DNA from: Paracidovorax citrulli
GTDB lineage: Bacteria; Pseudomonadota; Gammaproteobacteria; Burkholderiales; Burkholderiaceae_C
NCBI RefSeq assembly: GCF_900100305.1
Contig: NZ_FNEY01000017.1
Location: 1-64,000, forward strand
Reading direction: 5' to 3'
Length of the DNA stretch: 64,000 nt
This document shows positions 23,141-31,787 of the stretch, one piece after another; positions within the stretch are counted from its first letter, which is position 1; every line of letters begins with the position of its first letter. A model generated the notes under the pieces. It was not told the origin of the DNA. It searched no databases and worked only from the letters and a program-made list of their open reading frames with translations. Position numbers and translations under genes: made by a program.

Positions 23141-23294
23141 GGATGGCAACGGAGCGTGGATCGGGATGGCAACAGCTGCGTCCGATCCTAGTGTGCGCCG
23201 GGCCGCCCCTGCGACGGCAGGCATCCCATGTGCCACGCGCCCCTGTCCTACACGGCGATGGCGGAAGGCGGGGGCCTGCCTAGAATGCGCGCCC

Positions 23295-24218
23295 ATGCAC
23301 AACTCCCACGATCCACGCGTTCTGCCGGTGCGCGAGGGCGTCAGCCCCAGTTGCGTGGTCACGCCCAGCCAGGGCGGCGGCCTGCTGATCGACTTCCTGG
23401 CCGGGCGGCTGCCCGTGGTCGAGCGGGAGGAATGGTTGCAGCGCATGGAGCGCGGCGAGGTCATGGACGAGCACGCGAGCCCGGTCACCCCCGTTCGCCC
23501 CTTCGTTCCGGGCCTGCGCATCTATTACTACCGGGAGCTGGCGAGCGAGGCGGTCATCCCCTTCGAGGAGGCGGTGCTCTACCAGGACGAGCACCTGGTG
23601 GTGGCCGACAAGCCGCACTTCCTCCCCGTGGTGCCCACCGGGCGCTACCTGCAGCACACGCTGCTGGTGCGGCTCAAGCGCCGCCTGGGCCTGGACGAGC
23701 TGTCGCCCGTGCACCGGATCGACCGCGACACGGCGGGACTGGTGCTGTTTTCGGTGCAGCGCGCCACGCGGGGGCGCTACCAGGCGCTGTTCCGCGACCG
23801 GGCGGTGGACAAAACCTACGAGGCTGTCGCTCCCTGGCGGGTGGACGTGGCCTTCCCCCGGGAGCGGGCCAGCCGGATCGAGGAAAGCCCGCAGTTCTTC
23901 CGCATGCACGAGGTGCCGGGCGAGGCGAACAGCCTCACCCGCATGGAGGTGCTGGACGTGGACGGCGCCTGGGCCCGCTACCGCCTGTCCCCGGTGACGG
24001 GGCGGCGCCACCAACTGCGGGTCCACATGGCGGCCCTGGGCCTGCCGCTGCGGGGCGACGCCTTCTATCCGGAGGTGAACGATCCGCCGGAGGGCGATTT
24101 CTCGCGGCCATTGCAGTTGCTGGCGCGGGCGATCGCCTTCACCGATCCGGTCACGGGCCGGGAGCGCCGGTTCGAGAGCGGCCGGCAACTGGAATGGCCG
24201 GTGGCGGACCGCGCCTGA
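23295..24218 (+). CDS. RluA-family pseudouridine synthase
   Basis: The 307-residue enzyme should convert uridine to pseudouridine in rRNA or tRNA. The catalytic aspartate lies in VHRIDRDTAGLVLFS, and the family also shows YQDEHLVVADKPHFLPVVPTG and GRRHQLRVHMAALGLPLRGD. No S4 domain is present; the roughly 85-residue N-terminal part resembles RluA proteins of the TruC-like group. The RNA target cannot be named. A -10-like TAGAAT sits eight bases before ATG 23295 with no Shine-Dalgarno sequence, so the transcript may be leaderless. Confidence 0.9.
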   Translation: MHNSHDPRVLPVREGVSPSCVVTPSQGGGLLIDFLAGRLPVVEREEWLQRMERGEVMDEHASPVTPVRPFVPGLRIYYYRELASEAVIPFEEAVLYQDEHLVVADKPHFLPVVPTGRYLQHTLLVRLKRRLGLDELSPVHRIDRDTAGLVLFSVQRATRGRYQALFRDRAVDKTYEAVAPWRVDVAFPRERASRIEESPQFFRMHEVPGEANSLTRMEVLDVDGAWARYRLSPVTGRRHQLRVHMAALGLPLRGDAFYPEVNDPPEGDFSRPLQLLARAIAFTDPVTGRERRFESGRQLEWPVADRA

Positions 24219-24504
24219 AGCCAGGGCACGAGGAGCGCCCGGCGCTCGGCGGTGGCCCGGTGGTACCGGCCCAGCGCGCAGGGCGGATTTTTTCCTATCG
24301 ATTTGCGAGGGAAGCGTTTTATTGCCGGAATTTATTGAAATATCGTTTTGATAATTTGAATCAAGTTCCCTGTGCATAAGGGATCGAACGGATATTTCCA
24401 CCAATAACGATGCCAGAATATGCCCCCTCGCGATCCATGGAAACCTCGATGGAAGTTTGCATGGCTGGGAAACCTGAAAATCCACACGCATTCACAAGGG
24501 CCCC
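24219..24504. other. A/T-rich intergenic stretch before the lyase lipoprotein
   Basis: No gene is visible in these 286 bases. The part from about 24285 to 24375 is markedly A/T-rich compared with the rest of the window, with runs such as TTTTTTCC and GATAATTTGAATC. It is a plausible promoter region for the lipoprotein gene, but I could not settle on a -35/-10 pair. A GGCC...GGCC hairpin-like sequence near 24253-24271 might help terminate the pseudouridine synthase transcript. Confidence 0.4.
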
Positions 24505-27009
24505 ATGTTTCAAGGAACCCAAGTTACCACTGCGTTTCTGCTGCTGTGTTCGGCCTTGCTCACGGGGTGCGGCGGTGGGCAGGAAAGCGCCAGTGCCGGC
24601 TCTTCCGGCGCCCTGGAGGTCGCGTCGAAAAGCACCGCCGCTGCCCCTGCCGCGCAGGCCCGCGTTTTCGTGCACCCCGGCGCGCCGCTCACCCGCGCGG
24701 ATCTCGATACGCTCAAGTCGTACGTCGAGCAAGGCCGGGAGCCCTGGAAATCCGCCTATGACCTGCTGGCGAAAGACGGCAAGGCCCAGTTGACCTACCG
24801 CATGGCAGGCCCGTTCGCGAAAGTCAGCCGCGGCCCCAACGAGAATCTCTGGGCCTGGCGCAACGACATGGTCGCGATCTGGAACCTGTCGCGCATGTGG
24901 CACTTCACCCGCAACGAAGACTATGCGCAGAAAGCGCGCGAGATACTGCTGGCATGGGCCACCCGCCAGACCGAGTTCTCGGGGCGCGAATCCATGCTCG
25001 ACCTGGGCGACTACGCCTATATGTTCGTGGGCGGGGCGGAGATCCTGCGCGGCACGTGGCCGAACTGGAAGGAGGGCGACACCGCCGCGGTGAAGAAATA
25101 TTTCCGCGACGTCCTGATTCCGGCGTCGAATCCCTACGGGGAAAACCAGTTCGGGGCGGCCAACAAGGGGGCGCTGGCCCTCGTTTCCCTCGGGCTGATG
25201 GCGATTTTCAACGACGACGCGGAAACGCTGGACAAGGTCGTCAGCCAGGTCCGCACGCTCGCGCACATCGGGCTTAGAAACTCCAACGACATCGGCATGC
25301 TCGGCGATTCCCTGCGGGACCAGGGACATGCCCATGTCCAGCTCCTGTCGCTCACCATGCTCGCCGAGGCGCTCTGGAAGCAGGGCATCGACGTCTATTC
25401 CGACCTCGATGGCCGCCTGCTCGCGGCGGGTGAGTATTTCGCGCGGGTGAATGAGCTCGCCCCGACGGCGGCCCTGCCTTTCGGCACCACGGACCGCTAC
25501 TACATCGCCGACATCACGGGACACGGCTGGCGCGGCGCCAATGGCGGCAACATCGCGCTCGAGCTGATCCATGCCGCCTACGTGCTGCGCAAGGGCATGC
25601 AGGCGCCGTTCATCGCGCAGAGGCGCCGCTGGACGCCGGTGGACGGCAGCAGCTTCATGTTCCTCAAGGACGTCGATACCTCCAGGGCGGCGCCCGCGGC
25701 GGCACTTCCCGTTCCCGCCACCGCCTCGGTCACGTCCGGCTTCGGCAGCGTGGATATCGGTGGCGCCAATCCGCCCGGCACGGCCACCTATGCCAACGGC
25801 CGGTGGACCGTCCAGGGGGCGGGTTCCGGCATCTGGGCCGCGAGCGACAGCGGTCACTTCATCTACAAGGCCCTCGCCGGCGACAGCGCCATCATCGCGA
25901 AGGTCGAGTCGATTCAGAACACCGGCCAGGCCGCCAAGGTGGGCGTGATGATGCGCACCAGCCTGGAGGCAGGCGCTCCGCGTGCCTGGATGGCGGTCAC
26001 CAACAGGAAGCAGGTCGAGCAGAACATGACGAAGCTCGCCGTGTACGGCGGGACGAACTACTCGAACAAGGCCCACGACCTTCCCGGACCGGCGTCGTCC
26101 TACTGGGTGAAGCTCGAGCGCATCGGCAACATGATCACCGGCTACGTGTCTCCCGACGGCACCAACTGGGCCGCGACGGATGTCGGCCGCATCGAGGCCC
26201 CGGTGCCCGAGACGATCTACGTGGGCCTGGTCGTTTCCTCGGGCGCCAATGGCACGCTGAACCGATCCACGTTCAATCACGTCCAGATCACCGGAGGCGA
26301 CGGCGGCGCACCGGTGGTCGTTCCGGAAGCTCCGGCCCTGCTGCTCGCCTCGCCGGGCGACGGCGCCGTGCCGCTGCGCTGGCAGGCGTCCTTCGGCGCC
26401 ACGAGCTACGCGGTCAGGCGTGCGACCTCCAGCAGCGGCCCCTACGAGGTCATCGCGCCGCGCGTCGTGGGCAGCAGCTACACGGACACCTCCGTGAGCA
26501 ATGGCGTGACCTACCACTACACCGTCACCGCGGCCAATTCCGCGGGCACGAGCGCCAGCTCTCCGGCGGACAGCGCCACGCCGGCGCGCCCGCTGGCGAA
26601 CATCGCCACCGGAGGAGCCGCGTCGGACAGCGCGGGCAACGCCGCCAACGCCAGGAGCGCCTTCGACCGGAACTCCGCCACGCAATGGTTCCATCCGGGC
26701 GCCACCGGCTGGCTGCAGTACGACCTCGGCCGCGTGCAGGCCGTGGAGCGCTACGTGGTGACCAGTTCCAACGACAAGGTCCAACGCGATCCGAAGGACT
26801 GGCACTTCCAGGGCTCCAACGACGGAGCGACCTGGACGACCCTGGACACGCGGCGCGGCCAGGCGTTCGCCGAACGCTATGAGGCGAAAACCTACCCGAT
26901 CGCACAGCCGGCCGCTTATCGCTATTACCGGCTCGACATCACGGCCAACAACGGGGACGGCGGCTTCACGGATCTTTCGGAACTGGGGTTGCTGGCTTCC
27001 GGCAGGTAG
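24505..27009 (+). CDS. Secreted multidomain lipoprotein with alginate-lyase-type catalytic domain
   Basis: The 834-residue protein has a lipoprotein signal (lipobox LLTGC, Cys22), so it should be anchored in a membrane, probably the outer one. Residues about 50-400 look like an alginate-lyase-family (PL5-like) alpha-barrel, with NENLWAWRNDMVAIWNLSRM, GENQFGAANKGALALVSLGL and the characteristic SLRDQGHAHVQLLSLTMLAE. A beta-sandwich of the DUF1349/concanavalin-like type follows (about 410-595), then a fibronectin type III domain (about 600-690), and a discoidin-like F5/8C carbohydrate-binding domain (about 695-830). It probably cleaves a uronic-acid polysaccharide of host or biofilm origin. The substrate is inferred only. 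ATG 24505 follows AAGGG. Confidence 0.82.
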   Translation: MFQGTQVTTAFLLLCSALLTGCGGGQESASAGSSGALEVASKSTAAAPAAQARVFVHPGAPLTRADLDTLKSYVEQGREPWKSAYDLLAKDGKAQLTYRMAGPFAKVSRGPNENLWAWRNDMVAIWNLSRMWHFTRNEDYAQKAREILLAWATRQTEFSGRESMLDLGDYAYMFVGGAEILRGTWPNWKEGDTAAVKKYFRDVLIPASNPYGENQFGAANKGALALVSLGLMAIFNDDAETLDKVVSQVRTLAHIGLRNSNDIGMLGDSLRDQGHAHVQLLSLTMLAEALWKQGIDVYSDLDGRLLAAGEYFARVNELAPTAALPFGTTDRYYIADITGHGWRGANGGNIALELIHAAYVLRKGMQAPFIAQRRRWTPVDGSSFMFLKDVDTSRAAPAAALPVPATASVTSGFGSVDIGGANPPGTATYANGRWTVQGAGSGIWAASDSGHFIYKALAGDSAIIAKVESIQNTGQAAKVGVMMRTSLEAGAPRAWMAVTNRKQVEQNMTKLAVYGGTNYSNKAHDLPGPASSYWVKLERIGNMITGYVSPDGTNWAATDVGRIEAPVPETIYVGLVVSSGANGTLNRSTFNHVQITGGDGGAPVVVPEAPALLLASPGDGAVPLRWQASFGATSYAVRRATSSSGPYEVIAPRVVGSSYTDTSVSNGVTYHYTVTAANSAGTSASSPADSATPARPLANIATGGAASDSAGNAANARSAFDRNSATQWFHPGATGWLQYDLGRVQAVERYVVTSSNDKVQRDPKDWHFQGSNDGATWTTLDTRRGQAFAERYEAKTYPIAQPAAYRYYRLDITANNGDGGFTDLSELGLLASGR

Positions 27010-27041
27010 TGACGGGGCGGTCACAGCGGCGGCCGGAGCCC

Positions 27042-27069
27042 GGGAGCGACCGGTGCCGGCCACGCTCCC
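27042..27069. terminator. Perfect hairpin after the lipoprotein gene
   Basis: GGGAGCG (27042-27048) and CGCTCCC (27063-27069) can form a 7-bp stem with a smaller GC-rich hairpin inside the loop. It is 33 bases past the lipoprotein stop, so it may be a terminator, but there is no T run after it. Confidence 0.3.
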
Positions 27070-27170
27070 TAAGTAGATACGATGTATATTATGTCAAATC
27101 ACGTTCGCACGATGGGCTATCCTGGCCGCCTCTACGATCCGGCTTCCCATCCAGCGACCCATCACAACCC

Positions 27171-27833
27171 ATGCTTTCCAGCCTTCCCCGCGCCTGGATG
27201 CGCTTACCCTCCGGCGCCCATCTAGACCTGATCCATCCCGATCCCGGCGCCTGGACGGACATGGACCTGGCAGTACGGCTGTCCCGCACGGCGCGCTGGG
27301 GCGGCGAGTCGGCCTGGCCGCTGCCGCTCTCGGTCGCGCAGCACTCGTTGCTCGTGCTGGAATTGCGGCGCGCGGCCGCACCGGGTCCGCTGAGCCCGGA
27401 CGAGGAATTGCTGGAAATCCTGCACGACGCGGAGGAAGGTTTTCTGGGGTTCGACTGCATCTCACCGCTGAAGGCCGTGCTGGGCGAGCCGTTTCGCGCG
27501 GTGGGCGACCGCCTCATGCAGGCGGTGGCGCAGCGCTACGCGCTGCCGGCCTGGACGGCGGACGGCCACAGGCTGCACAAGCAGGCCGACCTGGCGGCCG
27601 CCGCCAGCGAAGCCGTGCACTGCGTGGGCTGGACCCAAGCGGAAGTGCGCGACATCCTGCGCATCGATGCGCCCGTCATCGCGACGGATCCGCTGGCCGC
27701 CCGCCATGGCGGGACTCCCTGGGAGCCCTGGCCACTCGACGTGGCCGCGCAGCGCTTCTTGCACGCCCTGGAGGATGCCCTGGCCCGGCGGCGCATGGCC
27801 TGGCCCGGCGTTTCCCGGTCCCACGAGGCGTAG
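27171..27833 (+). CDS. HD-domain phosphohydrolase (YfbR-like)
   Basis: The 220-residue protein resembles HD-domain hydrolases of the YfbR 5'-nucleotidase type. Likely metal-binding residues are His in SVAQHSLLVLEL, the HD pair in EILHDAEEGFLGF, and a later Asp in HKQADLAAAASEA. The segment LLEILHDAEEGFLGFDCISPLK closely follows the pattern by which these enzymes bind a divalent metal and a nucleotide monophosphate. The substrate is unknown. It begins at ATG 27171 (MLSSLPRAWMRLPSGAHLDL); earlier codons are not conserved-looking. It stands alone, 161 bases after the lipoprotein gene. Confidence 0.82.
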   Translation: MLSSLPRAWMRLPSGAHLDLIHPDPGAWTDMDLAVRLSRTARWGGESAWPLPLSVAQHSLLVLELRRAAAPGPLSPDEELLEILHDAEEGFLGFDCISPLKAVLGEPFRAVGDRLMQAVAQRYALPAWTADGHRLHKQADLAAAASEAVHCVGWTQAEVRDILRIDAPVIATDPLAARHGGTPWEPWPLDVAAQRFLHALEDALARRRMAWPGVSRSHEA

Positions 27834-27911
27834 CGGGGCGGCTCCCCTCCCTCGCCCTTCTCCCCTCTTCCGCCCCGGACTGTCCGGCCGGGACAGCCCG
27901 TCGAACACGGG

Positions 27912-28937
27912 TCACGCCGCGGCCAATCGCTCCTTCGCCAGCTTCGCGCCCTCCGCCAGCGCCTGCAGCTTGCGCCACGCCACGTCGCGCCCCATCGGTG
28001 CCAGTCCGCAATTCGTGCAGGGGAACAGCCGTTCCTTCGGCACGAACTGCAGCGCGCGGCCGATGGTGTCGGCCACCTCCTCCGGGGTCTCGACCACGTC
28101 GCTGGCCACGTCGATCACGCCGACCATCACGTCCTTGCCGGCCAGCAGCTGCATCAGGTCGGGCGGCACGCGGGAGTGGATGCATTCCAGGCTCACCTGG
28201 TCGATGCGGCTCCGGGCCAGCGCGGGGAACACCGTCTCGTACTGGCGCCATTCGTCGCCCAGGGTGCTCTTCCAGTCGGTATTGGCCTGGATGCCGTAGC
28301 CATAGCAGATGTGCACCGCCGTCGTGCAGGTCAGGCCCTGCGCCGCGCGCTCGAGCGCCTGCACGCCCCAGTCGGCGGCGTCTTTCATATAGACATTGAA
28401 GGCGGGCTCGTCGAACTGGATGATGTCCACGCCGTCGGCCTGCAGGGCGAGCGCTTCCTGGTTGAGCAGTTCCGCGAACGCGAAGGCCATCTTCATCTTG
28501 TCACCGTAGAAGCGGTCCGCCACGGTATCGACGATGGTCATCGGGCCCGGCAGGGTGAATTTCAGCTTCTTCTTCGTGTGGGCGCGCGCGAGTTGCGCCT
28601 CGAAGGCATGCACGCGGCCCTTCAGGCGCAGGGCAGACACGACCTGCGGCACCATCGCGTCGTAGCGGTTGTCGCGGATGCCCATCTTCACCTTGTGTTC
28701 GAAGTCGATGCCCTCGACCTGCTCGAGGAAGCCGTGCACGAAATGCTGGCGCGACTGCTCGCCGTCGCACACGATGTCCAGGCCCGCGTCTTCCTGGGCC
28801 TTGATCCACAGCAGGGTCGCGTCGGCCTTGGCCTGGCGCAGCGCCTCGCCCTCGGCCCTCCACTGGGGCCAGAGCTTGTGGGTTTCGGCCAGCCAGGCGG
28901 GCTTGGGCAGGCTGCCGGCGATGGAGGTTTGGAACAT
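27912..28937 (-). CDS. mesD: Core methionine synthase, MesD type (MetE C-terminal-domain-like)
   Basis: The 341-residue protein is a stand-alone version of the catalytic half of cobalamin-independent methionine synthase, lacking the folate-binding N-terminal domain. Zinc ligands equivalent to those of MetE are visible: His and Cys in VHICYGYG, Glu in SLECIHSR and Cys in CTNCGLAP. Core synthases followed by a DUF1852 gene form the MesD family of aerobic bacteria, which makes methionine from homocysteine without 5-methyltetrahydrofolate or B12, and needs the DUF1852 protein and oxygen. DUF1852 is indeed the next gene upstream. ATG 28937 has AAAGGA eight bases before it. Confidence 0.9.
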   Translation of the reverse strand: MFQTSIAGSLPKPAWLAETHKLWPQWRAEGEALRQAKADATLLWIKAQEDAGLDIVCDGEQSRQHFVHGFLEQVEGIDFEHKVKMGIRDNRYDAMVPQVVSALRLKGRVHAFEAQLARAHTKKKLKFTLPGPMTIVDTVADRFYGDKMKMAFAFAELLNQEALALQADGVDIIQFDEPAFNVYMKDAADWGVQALERAAQGLTCTTAVHICYGYGIQANTDWKSTLGDEWRQYETVFPALARSRIDQVSLECIHSRVPPDLMQLLAGKDVMVGVIDVASDVVETPEEVADTIGRALQFVPKERLFPCTNCGLAPMGRDVAWRKLQALAEGAKLAKERLAAA

Positions 28938-28980
28938 CGGGGGAATCCTTTCAAGTAAAGAGAAATGGTCAGGGCTGCGT

Positions 28981-29964
28981 TCAGAGCGGGCAGGCGGCCG
29001 CCCATCGGTCCAGCACGTTCCTGTAGGGCTTGATGAAGTGCTCCTCCGCGAACTTCCCCTGCTTGACGGCCAACTGGCTGCGTTCGACCCGGTCATAGAC
29101 GATCTGCGTCAGCGAGTAGTCCTGGTGCTCCAGGCTCGGTCGGTAGATCGCCCCGGCGGCCGAATTGGCGTTGTAGATCTCCGGGCGGTAGATCTTCTGG
29201 AATGTCTCCATGGTGCTGATGGTGCCGATCAGCTCCAGGTTCGTGTAGTCGTTCGGCAGGTCTCCGTGGAAGTAGAACGCCAGCGGTGCCACGCTGCCCG
29301 GCGGCATGAAGAAGCGGACCTGCATCCCCATCTTGGCGAAGTACCGGTCGGTCGAGGACAGCTCGTCCTGCAGGTACTCCACTCCCAGCACGGGATGCCG
29401 GTTGCCGGTCCGCCGATAGGTCCTGCTGGTCGATACGCTGATGCAGATGACGGGCGGCTTCGTGAACTGCCCGCGGTAGGTGTCCGAGTGGACGAACTGC
29501 TTGAACAGCTTTCCATGCAGGTCCCCGAAGTCGTCCGGCGTGCCGAATTCCGCGCGACCGGCGTTGTAGTCCGGCAGCAGGACGCTGAAGTCGTAGTCGC
29601 GGACGTACGAGGAAAAATTGTTCCCCGCGATGCCGTCGATGCGCCGGTTCGCCTGCCTGTCGAACATGCTGGTTTTCAGGATCTCGATCAACGGGAAGGT
29701 ACCGTTGCCGCCGGTGGCGTCGATGTTCATTTCGACGGAGACGATCTCCAGTGCGACGGCGTAGCGATCGCCCGCCGGGTTGTCCCAATGCGCGAGGTCA
29801 TTGAAGCGGTTGTCGATCATCCGCAGCGTGTTGCGCAGGTTCCGCCGCCGGTTCGCTCCCCGGGCCAGGTTGGCGAAGTTGGTGGTGATGCGCGTGCTGT
29901 CCGATGGCTGGTAGTCCTCATCGAAACAGATGCTCTTGAGCGTGAAATGGAGTTCTTGGTGCAT
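28981..29964 (-). CDS. mesX: DUF1852 protein, partner of MesD (MesX)
   Basis: This 327-residue DUF1852-family protein has an N-terminus of MHQELHFTLKSICFDEDYQP and a conserved-looking core (TRITTNFANLARG, VALEIVSVEMNID). No known cofactor motif is evident. Genetic work on other bacteria showed that DUF1852 is required, with oxygen, for MesD-type methionine synthesis, and it is thought to help supply the methyl group; the donor remains unclear. It lies 43 bases upstream of mesD on the same strand and 46 bases downstream of a flavin reductase, so it could use reduced flavin. That last step is inference from gene order. Confidence 0.9.
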   Translation of the reverse strand: MHQELHFTLKSICFDEDYQPSDSTRITTNFANLARGANRRRNLRNTLRMIDNRFNDLAHWDNPAGDRYAVALEIVSVEMNIDATGGNGTFPLIEILKTSMFDRQANRRIDGIAGNNFSSYVRDYDFSVLLPDYNAGRAEFGTPDDFGDLHGKLFKQFVHSDTYRGQFTKPPVICISVSTSRTYRRTGNRHPVLGVEYLQDELSSTDRYFAKMGMQVRFFMPPGSVAPLAFYFHGDLPNDYTNLELIGTISTMETFQKIYRPEIYNANSAAGAIYRPSLEHQDYSLTQIVYDRVERSQLAVKQGKFAEEHFIKPYRNVLDRWAAACPL

Positions 29965-30010
29965 CGCGGTTCCAGTAACCGGGTTCTTGGGGAATGGGCG
30001 GGTCCGTGCT

Positions 30011-30592
30011 TCAGGCCACGGCCAGTGCTTCGGCCGGACGCGGCCTGGCGAAACACGCCAGTTCCAGCAACGGCAATGCCCTTTCGACGGCCAGCCGGGC
30101 CCGCGCGATCAGGGCTTCGTCGCGAAGCCGGTAGTCCACGACATCCTTGTCGGTCGCATAGACGCCGAGCGGCAACGTGCGCGCCTGGAAGAAGCTGAAC
30201 AGCGGCCGCAGCTGGTGGTCGATCACCAGCGCATGGCGTTCGCTGCCGCCGGTGGCGGCCAGCAGGACCGGCTTGTCGATCAGGGCGTCCTGGTGGATGA
30301 AATCGAAGAAGTGCTTGAACAGCCCGCTGTAGGCGCCGCGGTACACCGGTGTCGCCACCACCAGGGCATCGGCCTGCTCCACGGCCGCGAGCTCCCGCTC
30401 CACCGCATCGGGCAGTTCGGACCGGCGGACTGCACCCGCGAACTGCGGCGCGAGCCGGCCCAGTTCGACCAGATGCCGTTCGCACGGCAGCGCATGGGCG
30501 ATCAGGTCCATCAGGTGCTTTGCCAGGATGGCGGTCCTGGAGGGAGATTGCAGCCCGCCGGAGACCGCTGCCAGACGAAGTGGGCGTGTCAT
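30011..30592 (-). CDS. NAD(P)H-dependent FMN reductase (MsuE-like)
   Basis: The 193-residue protein belongs to the flavodoxin-like NADPH-dependent FMN reductases. The phosphate-binding loop is SGGLQSPSRTAIL, the central strand is ADALVVATPVYRGAYSGLFKHFFDF, and LLAATGGSERHAL follows. MsuE-type members supply FMNH2 to monooxygenases. Here the gene is first in an operon with DUF1852 and mesD, suggesting that it feeds reduced flavin into the oxygen-dependent methionine route. ATG 30592 has AAGGAAAG immediately upstream. Divergent from a LysR-type regulator; the region between holds a strong inverted repeat. Confidence 0.88.
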   Translation of the reverse strand: MTRPLRLAAVSGGLQSPSRTAILAKHLMDLIAHALPCERHLVELGRLAPQFAGAVRRSELPDAVERELAAVEQADALVVATPVYRGAYSGLFKHFFDFIHQDALIDKPVLLAATGGSERHALVIDHQLRPLFSFFQARTLPLGVYATDKDVVDYRLRDEALIARARLAVERALPLLELACFARPRPAEALAVA

Positions 30593-30642
30593 TTCTTTCC
30601 TTCGTGTCAATGGTTCGGGCGGATGGTATGGGGCGGTATCAA

Positions 30643-30665
30643 TGAAGTAAAATGGTTTTATTTCA
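30643..30665. promoter_or_regulatory. Inverted-repeat operator between the methionine operon and its LysR-type regulator
   Basis: TGAAGTAAAA (30643-30652) and TTTTATTTCA (30656-30665) are inverted repeats matching at nine of ten positions around a three-base centre. The ends TGAA and TTCA match the half-sites of MetR boxes (TGAA-N5-TTCA), though the spacing is longer. It lies 27 bases before the regulator start and about 50 before the reductase start. Likely bound by the adjacent LysR-type protein. Confidence 0.6.
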
Positions 30666-30691
30666 ACCATTCATGAATACGACTCATTGAA

Positions 30692-31606
30692 ATGCTGGAG
30701 CGCATCCACCTCAGCATCGTCCGGCAGGTCGAGAAGCAAGGCTCGCTGACGGCCGCCGCGGGCGTGCTGAACCTCACCCAGTCGGCCCTGAGCCACAGCA
30801 TGAAGAAGCTCGAGCAGCAACTGGGCACCGATGTCTGGCTGCGCGAAGGCCGCAGCCTGCGCCTGACGCAGGCGGGCCAGTACCTGCTGGCCGTGGCCAA
30901 CCGCGTGCTGCCGCAACTGGAACTGGCCGAGAAGCGGCTGGGCCAGTTCGCGCAGGGCGAGCGCGGCGCGCTGCGGATCGGCATGGAATGCCACCCGTGC
31001 TACCAATGGCTGCTCAAGGTGGTTTCGCCCTACCTGACCGCGTGGCCCGACGTCGATGTGGACGTCAAGCAGAAGTTCCAGTTCGGCGGGATCGGCGCCC
31101 TCTTCGGCTACGAGATCGACCTGCTGGTCACGCCCGATCCGCTGTACAAGCCCGGGCTGCAGTTCGAGCCCGTGTTCGACTACGAGCAGGTGCTGGTCGT
31201 GGCCGGGGGCCACGCCCTGGCTTCGGCGGCCTACGTGAAGCCGCAGCAGCTGACCGGGGAAGTGCTCATCAGCTACCCGGTGGACATCGAGCGCCTGGAC
31301 ATCTACAACCAGTTCCTCCTGCCGGCCGGCGTCACGCCCCGGCGCCACAAGGCCATCGAGACCACCGACATCATGTTGCAGATGGTGGCCAGCGGCCGCG
31401 GCGTGGCCGCCCTGCCGCGGTGGCTGGTGGAGGAATACGCCGCCCGGATGGACGTGGTGCCCGTGCGGCTGGGTGCGCGCGGCATCGCCAAGCAGATCTT
31501 CCTGGGCGCGCGCGAGGCGGACACCGCCATCGACTACGTGCGGGCCTTCATCGAGCTGGCGCGCCAGCCTGCGGCCGCCACTGCGGGAAGAGCCTGGCGG
31601 CCATGA
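30692..31606 (+). CDS. LysR-type regulator, MetR-like
   Basis: The 304-residue protein has an N-terminal winged helix (SLTAAAGVLNLTQSALSHSMKKLEQQLG, residues 18-45) and a LysR effector domain beginning at about 90 (RIGMECHPCYQWLLKVVSPYL). The overall pattern, including ECHPCYQWL near residue 95, resembles MetR, which activates methionine genes with homocysteine as co-effector. It is divergent from the flavin reductase-DUF1852-mesD operon, which is probably its target. ATG 30692 is the first start in frame and no strong Shine-Dalgarno is visible. Confidence 0.88.
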   Translation: MLERIHLSIVRQVEKQGSLTAAAGVLNLTQSALSHSMKKLEQQLGTDVWLREGRSLRLTQAGQYLLAVANRVLPQLELAEKRLGQFAQGERGALRIGMECHPCYQWLLKVVSPYLTAWPDVDVDVKQKFQFGGIGALFGYEIDLLVTPDPLYKPGLQFEPVFDYEQVLVVAGGHALASAAYVKPQQLTGEVLISYPVDIERLDIYNQFLLPAGVTPRRHKAIETTDIMLQMVASGRGVAALPRWLVEEYAARMDVVPVRLGARGIAKQIFLGAREADTAIDYVRAFIELARQPAAATAGRAWRP

Positions 31607-31787
31607 GACGATGCTGAGGGGCGCGTGCGGGATCCCTATGATTGCGCCACGCCACCGGTAATGCAGGTCGTTGTCGGCCTTGCCGGCGGTGACGCCGGCC
31701 CGCGGGCAGTACGGCTACGGCTCGCCGCGCCAGGCCTTTTCCATCGGGCTCCGCTGCGACGGGCGGCTCCCGCGCCATCGGCGCCGG

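Noticed and set aside
31607-31787. Short frames between the LysR-type regulator and the ABC ATPase.
   Set aside because: No ribosome-binding site, no domain, and codon use is inconsistent. I see nothing convincing in these 181 bases.
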